From a bacterium (lineage in GTDB: Bacteria > Campylobacterota > Campylobacteria > Campylobacterales > Sulfurimonadaceae): a DNA stretch of 64,000 nucleotides. Below the pieces are notes generated by a model that saw only the letters and a list, made by a program, of their open reading frames with translations, was not told the DNA's origin and searched no databases. The position numbers and the translations under genes are program-made. The stretch lies in assembly GCA_018824305.1 (NCBI GenBank), contig JAHJGM010000009.1:124001-188000 (forward strand). The letters run 5' to 3'. This document shows positions 50,491-60,673 of this stretch, one piece after another; position 1 is the stretch's first letter, and each line of letters opens with the position of its first letter.

Positions 50491-51293
50491 TGAGATTGAC
50501 ATTAAATAAGATCGTCTTGTTACTATCGACTATTTCTGCTTTGATCGGTCTGGCATTTTTGGGATGGATACTCATAACGCTGATAGCCAAAGGGCTTTCA
50601 TCGTTTCATATTTCGCTGTTCTTTAAAGATCTTATAGACGGCGGACTTAGAAATCTTATCATCGGTCAGTTTATCATAGCCGGTATCGCTTCGCTTATCG
50701 GTATCCCTATCGGTATGCTTGCGGGGATCTATCTTCAAGAGTATGGACGCGGCAAGTTTGTAAGACTGATCCGTGATCTCAGCGATATTATGATGAGTGC
50801 GCCCTCGATCGTCATAGGTGCCTTCGTTTATGCCGTAGTAGTCGCTCCGACAGGCGGGACGAGCGGTTTTGCGGGAAGTATAGCGCTTGCTATCATGATG
50901 ATCCCTATCGTTATCAATACGACGGACAATATGCTCTCGCTTGTTCCCATAGAGCTGCGTGAGGCAGGGATGGCATTGGGAGCAAGTAAATACCGTGTTA
51001 TTTTGGATGTCATCATCAAAGCTGCGAAAGTAGGGATCATGACAGGTCTGCTTTTATCATTTGCAAGGATCATAGGTGAGACTGCACCGCTTCTTTTTAC
51101 CAGCGAGACAAGTAACTATTTTAGTTTAGACCTGACAGAGGCCTATCCATCTTTGACCGTAAGTATTTACAACCTTGCAAACGATCCTACATCGGCAAGT
51201 CGCGATCTGGCTTGGGCAGCATCATTTATATTGACAATTCTGGTTTTATTGATAAACCTGGTTGGAAGATACATCACAAGACACAAAGGATAA
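50490..51293 (+). CDS. pstA: Phosphate ABC transporter permease PstA
   Basis: [33 protein letters not shown]. Confidence 0.94.
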   Translation: MRLTLNKIVLLLSTISALIGLAFLGWILITLIAKGLSSFHISLFFKDLIDGGLRNLIIGQFIIAGIASLIGIPIGMLAGIYLQEYGRGKFVRLIRDLSDIMMSAPSIVIGAFVYAVVVAPTGGTSGFAGSIALAIMMIPIVINTTDNMLSLVPIELREAGMALGASKYRVILDVIIKAAKVGIMTGLLLSFARIIGETAPLLFTSETSNYFSLDLTEAYPSLTVSIYNLANDPTSASRDLAWAASFILTILVLLINLVGRYITRHKG

Positions 51294-51298
51294 AATTT

Positions 51299-52081
51299 AT
51301 GCCAATAATGAGTATAGAAGATTTTAGTTTCACATACGCTTCGGCGCCGGCTAGATCATTAAACAACATTAATTTACCGATTATGAAAAACTCTATAACA
51401 GCCCTTATAGGTCCTAGCGGGTGTGGTAAGTCTACGCTTCTTAGATCTTTAAACAGGATCCATGACCTTTACCCCGGGAATGATTACGAAGGCAGACTTA
51501 TGCTTTTAAATGCTCAGACGCAGGAGATGGAAAATATCCTTGATATCAAAAGAGAAAATGAGTTTATCGCACTTCGTCAGCGTGTAGGAATGATCTTTCA
51601 AAAACCGACACCGTTTCCGATGAGTATTTTCGATAATGTCGCTTACGGTCTTCGTATCGCAGGGATCAAAAACAAAACGGAACTCGCAGACAGAGTCGAA
51701 GCAGCACTCAAAGGCAGTGCACTTTTTGGAGAGGTCAGCGATCGTATGAACAAAAGTGCGATGGGACTTTCCGGTGGTCAACAGCAGCGTTTGTGTATCG
51801 CAAGAGCAGTCGCGCTAAAACCTGAACTTCTGCTTTTCGATGAGCCTACGTCTGCACTTGACCCTATCTCCACAGCAGCTATCGAAGAGCTGATAGTAGA
51901 ACTTAAAAAAGATGTCAGTATCGCCATCGTTACGCACAATATGCAGCAGGCAAGCCGTATCAGCGATTATACTGCATTTATGTATTTGGGGGATTTAATT
52001 GAGTATGATGAGACAGAGAAGATCTTTTTAAATCCTAAAGAGAAAAAAACAGAAGATTATATTACGGGGAGATTTGGATAA
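51299..52081 (+). CDS. pstB: Phosphate ABC transporter ATP-binding protein PstB (start placed at internal Met with upstream AAAGGA; track ORF starts at 51212)
   Basis: [53 protein letters not shown]. Confidence 0.94.
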   Translation: MPIMSIEDFSFTYASAPARSLNNINLPIMKNSITALIGPSGCGKSTLLRSLNRIHDLYPGNDYEGRLMLLNAQTQEMENILDIKRENEFIALRQRVGMIFQKPTPFPMSIFDNVAYGLRIAGIKNKTELADRVEAALKGSALFGEVSDRMNKSAMGLSGGQQQRLCIARAVALKPELLLFDEPTSALDPISTAAIEELIVELKKDVSIAIVTHNMQQASRISDYTAFMYLGDLIEYDETEKIFLNPKEKKTEDYITGRFG

Positions 52082-52746
52082 TGTTAAAAACTTACAGCAA
52101 CCAATTAGACGATATAAATGAAAAAATAGCGACGATTGCAGAAAATATCTTAGAAGCGAACAGAGTCATACTGAACGGACTTCAGGAGTGTGATAAGAAG
52201 CTTTTGGAAAAAGCAAAAGAGAGCTTAAAAAACATGAGCTCTAAAACAGTTGAGATAGATAATACAATTGTCAAGATATTGGCATTATACTCTCCTGAAG
52301 CGAGAGACCTGCGTCTTATCGTCTCGTTTTTTAAGATAACAAACGAGCTTTTACGCGCTTCTTCAAACACGAGAAGTTTTATATCGGGTCTGAGCAATTA
52401 CTGTACAGAACTGGATGAGACTACGGTTAAAGAGTTCGCGGTACCTATGCAAAAATCAACGGTAGAGTGTCTGACTGCCGTAGTGACTATGATAAAGACC
52501 ACATGTACGGACGAGACACAGGAACTTTTTAATAAAGTCCTTATCTCAGAGAGCAAAACAGATGACCTGTATGAACTTTTACAGGACAATATTTATAAAC
52601 AAGCTCCAAGTATAGAAGATTTTGGCAAGTTTACCAAAATCTTGAGCGCTCTTAGAAAAAGCGAAAAGATCGCAGATCGTGCCTTGGATGTAGGAAGTCT
52701 GCTTCTTTATGCAAGAATCGGCGGCGAGCTGGGCCTCATCGAATAG
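52081..52746 (+). CDS. phoU: Phosphate signalling regulator PhoU
   Basis: PhoU-type helical repeats (LALYSPEARDLRLIVSFFKITNELLRASSNTRS), end of the pst operon. Confidence 0.9.
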   Translation: MLKTYSNQLDDINEKIATIAENILEANRVILNGLQECDKKLLEKAKESLKNMSSKTVEIDNTIVKILALYSPEARDLRLIVSFFKITNELLRASSNTRSFISGLSNYCTELDETTVKEFAVPMQKSTVECLTAVVTMIKTTCTDETQELFNKVLISESKTDDLYELLQDNIYKQAPSIEDFGKFTKILSALRKSEKIADRALDVGSLLLYARIGGELGLIE

Positions 52747-52854
52747 ACCTCTCTTTTGAGGTCTAGTATACATCTTCATTTAATCTTTCATACTTTAATC
52801 TAGTTTTCACAGCACTTTATATATAATCTCCCAATTAAAAAATCAGGGTAGAAA

Positions 52855-54438
52855 ATGGATATAAAGACAATCAGAAGTATGGAAAAGGCTACGATAGAAA
52901 CACAGCCAAGCGGTTATGCGAGATTGGCTCTTGCATTTTTATTTATAGCGTTAGTGTTTTTTTGGACGACTTTTTCACATGATGGCAATCACGATAATCC
53001 ATTTCTGATCATCGGCGCGGTATTTGGTGCTTATATGGCGATGAATATCGGTGCAAATGATGTCGCGAACAATGTAGGACCTGCCGTAGGCTCTAAAGCG
53101 CTTACTATGATGGGTGCGATCATCATCGCGGCAATTTTTGAAGCAAGCGGTTCTTTTATAGCGGGCGGCGACGTAGTCAAAACGATACAAAAAGGGATCA
53201 TCGACCCTAGTATGATAGCGAATCCCGATATTTTCATCTGGGCGATGAGTGCTGCACTTTTAAGCGCTGCATTATGGCTGAATCTTGCGACATATTTCGG
53301 TGCGCCTGTCTCTACGACGCACTCGATTGTCGGCGGTGTTATGGGTGCGGGTGTGGCTGCTGCGGGATTTAAGATCGTCTCATGGGGCACGGTAGGCAGT
53401 ATCGTCGCCAGCTGGATCGTTTCTCCTATACTCGGCGGAGTCATTGCTGCTTTGTTTTTGTTTTATATAAAGAAAAACATAGTCTACCAAAAAGATATGA
53501 TAGAAAGTGCAAAAAAAGCGGTGCCTTTGCTTGTTGCTATCATGGCTATGGCATTTGTCACATATCTCATGCTCAAAGGTGTCAAGCATCTGGTCAAAAT
53601 CAACTTTCTTTCTGCTGTTGGGATCGGTGTCGTATCTTCGATAATCATATTCTTTGTCGTCAAACCTGCAATCGTCAAAGCGGCAGATAAAGTAGCCAAA
53701 AACAGAATGGGTGTCAATACGCTTTTTACTATTCCCTTGATCTTTGCAGCGGCACTGCTTAGTTTTGCTCACGGAGCAAATGACGTAGCAAATGCGATAG
53801 GGCCGTTGGCGGCTATCAATGATGCTGTTATGGGCGGAGCTATAAACAAGCAGGTCGGTATCCCGTTTTGGGTAATGAGTGTGGGTGCGATAGGGATAGT
53901 CATAGGACTTGCTCTTTACGGACCGAAACTCATCAAAACAGTCGGACACGAGATCACCGAACTTGATCAGATGAGAGCATTCAGCATCGCGATGGCTGCA
54001 GCGCTTACCGTTATCGTCGCTTCTCAGCTTGGACTTCCTGTTTCTTCTACTCATATCGCCGTCGGCGGTGTCTTTGGTGTAGGATTTTTAAGAGAGTATC
54101 TTGACCGCGGTGAATCTATGTTTATACAAAGCGTGAGAGAAAAGTTCAAGGCAGATAAAAAAGCGCTAGACGATATGCGTGATGAGCTGAAAAAACTTGA
54201 TAAACTCGAAAATAAAAACCAGCAGGACTATGAAAGAATCGTCGAACTTTTTAAAGGGATCGATGAAAAAGAAGAGCTTGTAAAAATGGAGAAAAAAGAG
54301 TACAAAGGTGCTAAAAAGATCAAGTACGTTAAAAGAGATGCCGTTAAAAAGATCATCGCTGCATGGATCATTACCGTTCCTGCCGCTGCAGTTTTGAGTG
54401 CTGCGGTTTTCTTCATGATAAAAGGGATAATGAGCTAA
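52855..54438 (+). CDS. PiT family inorganic phosphate transporter
   Basis: MNIGANDVANNVGPAVGSKAL and SFAHGANDVANAIGPLAAI signatures. Confidence 0.94.
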   Translation: MDIKTIRSMEKATIETQPSGYARLALAFLFIALVFFWTTFSHDGNHDNPFLIIGAVFGAYMAMNIGANDVANNVGPAVGSKALTMMGAIIIAAIFEASGSFIAGGDVVKTIQKGIIDPSMIANPDIFIWAMSAALLSAALWLNLATYFGAPVSTTHSIVGGVMGAGVAAAGFKIVSWGTVGSIVASWIVSPILGGVIAALFLFYIKKNIVYQKDMIESAKKAVPLLVAIMAMAFVTYLMLKGVKHLVKINFLSAVGIGVVSSIIIFFVVKPAIVKAADKVAKNRMGVNTLFTIPLIFAAALLSFAHGANDVANAIGPLAAINDAVMGGAINKQVGIPFWVMSVGAIGIVIGLALYGPKLIKTVGHEITELDQMRAFSIAMAAALTVIVASQLGLPVSSTHIAVGGVFGVGFLREYLDRGESMFIQSVREKFKADKKALDDMRDELKKLDKLENKNQQDYERIVELFKGIDEKEELVKMEKKEYKGAKKIKYVKRDAVKKIIAAWIITVPAAAVLSAAVFFMIKGIMS

Positions 54439-54585
54439 TCGTTAGCTCATTTACCGATAACTTCTTCCGCTTCTGTCTGTAATCTTCTTTTAATTAAAAA
54501 TAATGCAAAAATTGTTCCATATTTTACATCTGTTTTAGGTTCTTTTGTCTAAAATAAAGAAAATCAAGTTGGGAATAAATTTTTT

Positions 54586-54834
54586 ATGAGAATCGATAAA
54601 TTTTTGAACAGTGTCAATATCACGAAAAGACGCTCTGTCGCACAAGATATGATAGCAAACGGTGTCGTCAGTATCAACGGCAAAGTTGTAAAACCAAGCA
54701 AAGATGTCGCTATCGGAGATGTGATAACGATCGCTTATTTGAGCGGAGAAAAAAAATACTGTGTTTTGAGCCTTCCTGCTGTAAAATCTACGCCAAAATC
54801 CGAACAAGACAAGTATGTAAAGGAGATGCAGTGA
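54586..54834 (+). CDS. S4 domain RNA-binding protein (HslR-like)
   Basis: MRIDKFLNSVNITKRRSVAQDMIANGVVSINGKVVKPSKDVAIGDVI. Confidence 0.9.
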   Translation: MRIDKFLNSVNITKRRSVAQDMIANGVVSINGKVVKPSKDVAIGDVITIAYLSGEKKYCVLSLPAVKSTPKSEQDKYVKEMQ

Positions 54835-55817
54835 ACTATCAAGAGTCATTAGAGATGTTTGAACGTCTTTTTGAGCATCAGATGAACGATGAGCAGATGC
54901 GTGAATTTTTGACGGGGCTGAAGCTTGATGAATCGACCAATGTAGAAACCATCGCCGCTGCTGCACATGTAATGAGAAACCACTCTATCGCTTTGCCCGT
55001 AAAAGAGGAACTAAAAGATAGAATAATAGATATCGTCGGAACAGGCGGCGATAAGATAGGAAGTTTCAATATCTCTTCAACCGTTTCTCTGCTTGTAGCT
55101 TCATCGGGAGCGTACGTTGCAAAACACGGAAGCCGCTCCGTGACTTCAAAGTCAGGGAGTGCCGATATGTTTGAGAGACTGGGTGTCAGACTCGATCTGA
55201 GCAAAGAAAACAGCGCAAGACTTTTAGAAGAGACAGGTTTTACTTTTATGTTCGCACAGAACTATCATCCCGCTATGAAATTCATTATGCCCGTTAGAAA
55301 AAGCATCCCCGATAAAACGATCTTCAACATCCTGGGACCGCTTACAAACCCTGCGGGAGTGAAGAAGACACTGCTCGGTGTTTTTGACAAATCGTTTGTA
55401 CCCAAACTAGCCGAAGCACTGAAAATCAATCAAGCCACAGATGCTCTTGTCGTCTCTTCAAGGGAGCGCATGGATGAGATCAGTATCTCAGATGTCACTT
55501 ATGCGGCAAAACTAAAAAACGGCTCTATTGAAGAGTTTGTCATCGATCCGCAGAACTATGGTATTAAAAGAGCTCCGCTAGCGGCCATTATAGGCGGTGA
55601 CGGTGATGAAAATGCAAAGATTCTTACAGATATATTTGAGAACCGTGCAACGGACGCCCAAAGAGACATAGTCCTTATAAATGCAGCTGCGGCATTTATC
55701 GTAGATGCTCAGGCAAGGGATTTTCAAGACGGATTAGAGATAGCAAAAGATGCTTTGCTCTCAGGCAATGCAAAAGCAAAACTCAAACAGATCATAGAGG
55801 TATCATCAAAACTGTGA
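54831..55817 (+). CDS. trpD: Anthranilate phosphoribosyltransferase
   Basis: IVGTGGDKIGSFNISSTVSLLVASSGAYVAKHGSRSVTSKSGSAD. Confidence 0.95.
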   Translation: MNYQESLEMFERLFEHQMNDEQMREFLTGLKLDESTNVETIAAAAHVMRNHSIALPVKEELKDRIIDIVGTGGDKIGSFNISSTVSLLVASSGAYVAKHGSRSVTSKSGSADMFERLGVRLDLSKENSARLLEETGFTFMFAQNYHPAMKFIMPVRKSIPDKTIFNILGPLTNPAGVKKTLLGVFDKSFVPKLAEALKINQATDALVVSSRERMDEISISDVTYAAKLKNGSIEEFVIDPQNYGIKRAPLAAIIGGDGDENAKILTDIFENRATDAQRDIVLINAAAAFIVDAQARDFQDGLEIAKDALLSGNAKAKLKQIIEVSSKL

Positions 55818-56239
55818 AAGAATTTATCTTAGACAAAGAGAATCTGTCGGTACTTACAAAAGAGGTTATGGAACTTCTCTCAAGCGGCGGTGTCGTGATA
55901 CTGCGCGGTGATCTTGCGGCCGGAAAGACTACCTTTGTCTCTGCGTTTGCCAAAGCGTTTGGCATCGAGGAAGCCGTGACCTCTCCTACGTTTTCACTGC
56001 AACAGTGTTACGGTGAGAATATCTATCACTATGATATCTACAACCACGGAATAGAGCATTTTATGGCTTTAGGGATGTTGGAAGAGCTGGAGCGTGAGGG
56101 GTACCACTTCGTTGAATGGGGAGACAATACGCTTATCGAGATACTGCGTAGCGCCGAGATACCGTTCGTTGTTATAAATATAGCAAAATTAGATGATAAA
56201 AGATTATACAGGGTAGACGATGCACACATTAAGAGCTGA
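55814..56239 (+). CDS. tsaE: tRNA threonylcarbamoyladenosine biosynthesis ATPase TsaE
   Basis: LRGDLAAGKTTFVSAFAKAFG; VTSPTFSLQQCY; FVEWGD. Confidence 0.94.
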   Translation: MKEFILDKENLSVLTKEVMELLSSGGVVILRGDLAAGKTTFVSAFAKAFGIEEAVTSPTFSLQQCYGENIYHYDIYNHGIEHFMALGMLEELEREGYHFVEWGDNTLIEILRSAEIPFVVINIAKLDDKRLYRVDDAHIKS

Positions 56240-56942
56240 AAAACTTGTCAAAAAAATAAAAAGTTTAGAGATAGTCAAAGGGATGTCGCTGGAAGTACGA
56301 AGCGGCGAAGTCGTCGGGCTTTTAGGACCAAACGGGGCTGGAAAGACAACGACGTTTTATATGATATGCGGACTTGTTGAAGCGAGCAGCGGTGATGTCT
56401 TTTTTGACGGTGAGAACCTTTCAAAGATGCCGCTTCACAAGCGTGCCATAAAGGGAATAGGCTATCTTCCTCAGGAAGCTTCGATATTTAAAGATCTGAC
56501 AGTCGAAGACAACCTTTTAGTCGCTGCACAGGCTTCAAATATGAGTAAAGAGGAGCAGGAAAACCGTTTGACGGAACTGCTTGATATGTTCAATATCGAA
56601 CCGATCCGTTACAGAAAAGGTATCAGCCTCAGCGGTGGAGAACGCCGCCGTGTCGAGATAGCAAGAGCGCTTGTCAACAAGCCGAAGTTCCTGCTTCTGG
56701 ATGAGCCTTTTGCAGGGGTCGATCCGATCGCTGTACTTGACATCCAAAACGTCATCAAACAGCTTGTGGAGTACGGTATAGGGGTGCTTATTACCGACCA
56801 TAATGTCCGTGAGACTCTTGCTGTATGTGACAGGGCGTATGTTATTAAATCAGGGACACTCTTAGCAAGCGGGACGAGTGATGAGATAGGCAGAAATGCC
56901 GATGTTAGAACACACTACCTTGGGGAGGATTTCAAGTTTTAG
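56220..56942 (+). CDS. lptB: LPS export ABC transporter ATP-binding protein
   Basis: GLLGPNGAGKTTTFYMICGLV; LSGGERRRVEIARAL; directly upstream of rpoN. Confidence 0.94.
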   Translation: MHTLRAEKLVKKIKSLEIVKGMSLEVRSGEVVGLLGPNGAGKTTTFYMICGLVEASSGDVFFDGENLSKMPLHKRAIKGIGYLPQEASIFKDLTVEDNLLVAAQASNMSKEEQENRLTELLDMFNIEPIRYRKGISLSGGERRRVEIARALVNKPKFLLLDEPFAGVDPIAVLDIQNVIKQLVEYGIGVLITDHNVRETLAVCDRAYVIKSGTLLASGTSDEIGRNADVRTHYLGEDFKF

Positions 56943-56964
56943 AACTTGAAATGAATGGCGGTAT

Positions 56965-58236
56965 ATGGCAACTTTAAGAGTCAGTCAAAGTGTTGAGACC
57001 AAAAACAAACTCTCAAATACTTTGCGCAATTGGCTGCCGATACTGCATTCGAGCCTCAGTGAACTAGGCGAAGCGATGGCTCCCTTTGTCGAGGCGAACC
57101 CGGTCATAGAAGTGAGTTCGGGTTTTGAGGAGAGTTTTGAGAGCAAGATCCCCAAAAAGATCATCTCAAGCAGTGTTTCAAACACAAGAACAGAACAGAT
57201 AGAAGCACTTACCATTCAGTCAAGGTCTCTTTATGATGTCTTGGACGAACAGCTAGAAGCTCCGCTTTTTCCTACGCCCCTCTCTCAGAGCATTGCTCAT
57301 TTTGTCGCTTCAAATCTTGATGAGAACGGTTACTATGAGGGCGACAGCGAGGCTTTTTGTGATGAAAACTCTCTGACTCTGGATGAGTTTGAACGTGTGA
57401 GAAAACGGTTCATACATATAGAGCCTGTGGGCATAGGTGCAAAAAACCTGTCAGAATCGTTTTTATTTCAGCTTGAAAATTCCGAAATAAGCGATGCGGG
57501 TTATGAGTTGGCTGTCAGGCTGATAGAAAATCTGCAAGAGATGCACACCTACAGTGACGATCCGCATTTTTCAGAAGCACTTAAAGTGATAGGGACGTTT
57601 AAAAATCCTCCTGCTATCGAGTATCTGGAAGAGTCGGCTCAGGTGATACCCGATCTGATGATATTCTTTGACGAGGAAAACGGCATAGAGGTGAAACTCA
57701 ACGACAGTTATTACCCGACTATCAACATCAACACGCAGTATGCAGTCGAACATGAGTTTATCTCCCAAAAGATCAAAGAAGCAAAAAGCCTCGTAGATGC
57801 GCTTGATATGAGAAAAGCTACGCTTTACAAGGTGGGATTGATGATAGTCGAGTATCAGTATGAGTTCTTCACGGGCGGAGATATCAAGCCTTTGACTCTT
57901 AAGACGCTTGCCGATGAATTTGGACACAACCCCTCTACCATCTCACGTGCCATAGCGAACAAATATATCGCATGTGACCGCGGTATTTTTGCTATGAAAG
58001 AGTTTTTTACCACTGCTATAGATGAAGATGTGTCAAACTCTGCTATCAAAGACTATCTGCTTCATATCGTAAAAGCGGAATCGCCAAAAAAACCTCTTAG
58101 CGACATGAAACTCTTAGAGATGATACAAGACAAGTTCAAAGTCACGATGGTGCGCCGTACTATTGCCAAATACAGAAAACAGCTCAATATCGCAGGTTCA
58201 AGTGAGAGAAAAAAACTTTATCATCTTAATGTCTGA
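56965..58236 (+). CDS. rpoN: RNA polymerase sigma-54 factor
   Basis: LKTLADEFGHNPSTISRAIANKYIACDRGIFAMKEFF and RPoN-box-like VRRTIAKYRKQLNI. Confidence 0.95.
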   Translation: MATLRVSQSVETKNKLSNTLRNWLPILHSSLSELGEAMAPFVEANPVIEVSSGFEESFESKIPKKIISSSVSNTRTEQIEALTIQSRSLYDVLDEQLEAPLFPTPLSQSIAHFVASNLDENGYYEGDSEAFCDENSLTLDEFERVRKRFIHIEPVGIGAKNLSESFLFQLENSEISDAGYELAVRLIENLQEMHTYSDDPHFSEALKVIGTFKNPPAIEYLEESAQVIPDLMIFFDEENGIEVKLNDSYYPTININTQYAVEHEFISQKIKEAKSLVDALDMRKATLYKVGLMIVEYQYEFFTGGDIKPLTLKTLADEFGHNPSTISRAIANKYIACDRGIFAMKEFFTTAIDEDVSNSAIKDYLLHIVKAESPKKPLSDMKLLEMIQDKFKVTMVRRTIAKYRKQLNIAGSSERKKLYHLNV

Positions 58237-58975
58237 GGTTAAAGAGAGACTTGATGCAGAGGTCTTAAAACGCAATCATGCAGATGAGATATCTCAAGAG
58301 CGGCTCGATCCCATCATAGTCGCCCGTCGTTATAATGATGAAGCCATCTCTCTTATCTGCGCTCTGTTTTCTTACGGTAATGTCAAACAGATAGTCAAGT
58401 TTCTGGATTCACTCGATTTTTCACTCTTACATGTAAGCGATAAAGAGATAGAAAAAGCTCTCTTAAACCACTATTACCGTTTTCAAAAAAGCGAAGATAT
58501 CGTCGCTCTTTTCATCGCTCTCAAACGTCTTACAAACGAGAACAGGCTTGAAAACGTGTTTAAGAGAGGGTATGACAAACAGACCAGTGTGATCGATGGT
58601 ATAAACGAGCTTATAACGACACTCAACTCTTTGTATCCGCATACTTCAAAAGGATATGATTTTCTGCTGTCTCGTGTCACGACAAAGAGTAAAGGAGCAG
58701 GTGCCCTTAAGCGCTGGATGATGTACCTTCGTTGGATGGTGCGAGATGACAATATCGATATGGGACTTTGGAGCGGAGTGGACAGAAAAGACCTTATCAT
58801 CCCGCTTGATACCCATACCTTTAACGTCTCCCGCAAACTTGGACTTTTACAGCGCAAGACGTACGATTTGCAAGCTGCCATCGAGCTTACATGTAAGCTC
58901 AGAGAGTTCGATGCAAACGACCCTTTGAAATATGATTTTGCGCTTTATAGAATAGGGCAGGAAAAACTTCTATAG
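58229..58975 (+). CDS. TIGR02757 family protein (start placed at internal Met overlapping the rpoN stop; track ORF starts at 58163)
   Basis: KRWMMYLRWMVRDDNIDMGLWSGVDRKDLIIPLDTHTFNVSRKLGLL. Confidence 0.88.
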   Translation: MSEVKERLDAEVLKRNHADEISQERLDPIIVARRYNDEAISLICALFSYGNVKQIVKFLDSLDFSLLHVSDKEIEKALLNHYYRFQKSEDIVALFIALKRLTNENRLENVFKRGYDKQTSVIDGINELITTLNSLYPHTSKGYDFLLSRVTTKSKGAGALKRWMMYLRWMVRDDNIDMGLWSGVDRKDLIIPLDTHTFNVSRKLGLLQRKTYDLQAAIELTCKLREFDANDPLKYDFALYRIGQEKLL

Positions 58976-59027
58976 ATTGCTAATGATCTATTATGTATAA
59001 TTGTGCAATTCAAAGAGGAGAAAGCTC

Positions 59028-59585
59028 ATGAAAAATCTACTGTATATCATTCTAATCGCCCTGTTTCTTGGCGGATGTTCTTATAAAAACGATGCTATCA
59101 TGCTAAAAGCTTATGACGGTGACTACGCAGGAGAGATAGCCAAAGAGAAGAAGAGTATCCATCTTGGCTTGGTACAGGATATGAGAGCGGATAAGCGAGT
59201 TATCGGCTATGTCCAAAAAGAGGGTACAAAGTTGTACAGTGATGTAGATTTTGCAGCACAATACCAAGAGGGACTAAAACAGGCACTACGTGTTGCGGGT
59301 TTTAACAGTGACGTGACTTCAGATAATGCATCTTTTAATGTTGAAGTGCATATCAAAAATATCCATGTAGTCTATAGTGACAAGCTCTTCGGTGAAAACC
59401 TCAAAGGTGAGATAGACATCGAAGTCATCGTCAAAAAAGAGAGTAAAGTGACAACGCTGAACTTTAAAGAGAGCAGCGCAAAATGGATGGCGCCTTCGTA
59501 TGACTCAAAAGATATAGAGCCGTTTTTACAAAGCATCTTTTCAAACAGCATAGACGACATCGTTTCAAGACTGACAAAGTACTAA
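59028..59585 (+). CDS. YajG-like lipoprotein (start placed at MKNLLYI)
   Basis: Lipobox LFLGGC; LGLVQDMRADKRVIGYVQKEGTKLYSDVDFA. Confidence 0.72.
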   Translation: MKNLLYIILIALFLGGCSYKNDAIMLKAYDGDYAGEIAKEKKSIHLGLVQDMRADKRVIGYVQKEGTKLYSDVDFAAQYQEGLKQALRVAGFNSDVTSDNASFNVEVHIKNIHVVYSDKLFGENLKGEIDIEVIVKKESKVTTLNFKESSAKWMAPSYDSKDIEPFLQSIFSNSIDDIVSRLTKY

Positions 59586-59629
59586 AACAGGAGGCTTCTT
59601 GCCTCTTGTCTTTTAAGGTAAACATATAA

Positions 59630-60529
59630 ATGGAAAATTTCATCCTCATCCTGCTTTGTATAGCCCTAGGCTATGCTATTCAAAAATTCAATATCTTTTC
59701 AGACGATGCCGCCATCACTTTAAATCAGTTCGTTATCTATTTTTCACTTCCTGCGATGATACTTTTACAGATACCAAAACTGACATTTTCCATAGAACTT
59801 ATCATCCCCGTCGTCATCGCTTGGGTGGTCATGGCGCTTAGCGCAGTTATCACTTTGTATGTGAGCAGATGGTTTGCTTTTAGCAAGGAGATTACGGGCT
59901 CTTTGATGCTTGTCACAGTCCTTACAAACTCCTCGTTTATGGGGATCCCGCTCATCAGTGCTTACATGGGACAAGAGGTCTTGCCTTATGTCTTGGTGTA
60001 TGACCAGTTGGGGACGTTTTTCGCACTTTCGATCTACGGTACTTTCATCGTCTCGTACTATTCGCATAAAAGCGAGGTGAGCATAAAGATGATAGCTTTC
60101 AAGGTGTTTACGTTTCCGCCTTTTATAGCGCTTATCATCGCTCTTTGTCTGATGGGTGTAGAGTTCAACGAGAACATAACAAAAGTGCTTTCACACATGG
60201 CAAGTACCATTATCCCCGTCGGTCTGGTCGCTGTCGGTCTGCAGCTCAAACTGCGTCTCACTCGTGATGAGATAAAGCCTTTTAGCACCTCTTTAGCTAT
60301 AAAACTCCTCTTGGCACCGCTTATTGCCATAGGTATAGCATCTCTTTTTGGATGGGACAATCAAGCTTCACATGTAGCCATCATGGAAGCAGGAATGGCA
60401 CCCATGGTAACCGCAGGAGCAATGGCATCCATGACGGGGCTAGCGCCCAAACTCAGCTCCGCCATCGTAGGTTATGGGATTTTATTTTCCTTTATAACGA
60501 CAAATATTTTATATAAATTGATAGGATAA
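59630..60529 (+). CDS. AEC family transporter
   Basis: About 300-aa multi-TM protein with FVIYFSLPAMILLQIPKL and GAMASMTGLAPKLSSAIVGYGI. Confidence 0.88.
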   Translation: MENFILILLCIALGYAIQKFNIFSDDAAITLNQFVIYFSLPAMILLQIPKLTFSIELIIPVVIAWVVMALSAVITLYVSRWFAFSKEITGSLMLVTVLTNSSFMGIPLISAYMGQEVLPYVLVYDQLGTFFALSIYGTFIVSYYSHKSEVSIKMIAFKVFTFPPFIALIIALCLMGVEFNENITKVLSHMASTIIPVGLVAVGLQLKLRLTRDEIKPFSTSLAIKLLLAPLIAIGIASLFGWDNQASHVAIMEAGMAPMVTAGAMASMTGLAPKLSSAIVGYGILFSFITTNILYKLIG

Positions 60530-60563
60530 GTCGTTAGTTTTTTGCTATAATACCCCCGCAAAC

Positions 60564-60639
60564 GGGGATATAGCTCAGCTGGGAGAGCGCGACGCTGGCA
60601 GCGTCGAGGTCAGGGGTTCGAACCCCCTTATCTCCACCA
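60564..60639 (+). tRNA. tRNA-Ala (anticodon GGC), CCA encoded
   Basis: GGGGATATAGCTCAGCTGGGAGAGC GCGACGCTGGCAGCGTC GAGGTC AGGGGTTCGAACCCCCTTATCTCCACCA; cloverleaf stems checked by eye. Confidence 0.97.
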
Positions 60640-60673
60640 TCATTCAAGAGCCACTTTTTTAAAAACCCATATT

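Noticed and set aside
53380-54054. 224-aa ORF on the minus strand
   Set aside because: Antisense to the clearly recognisable PiT phosphate permease; composition rich in R/S/Y/C/D, typical of shadow ORFs
60564-60639. tRNA-Ala as a possible integration site for a mobile island
   Set aside because: No integrase, direct repeat or compositional shift beside it in this window
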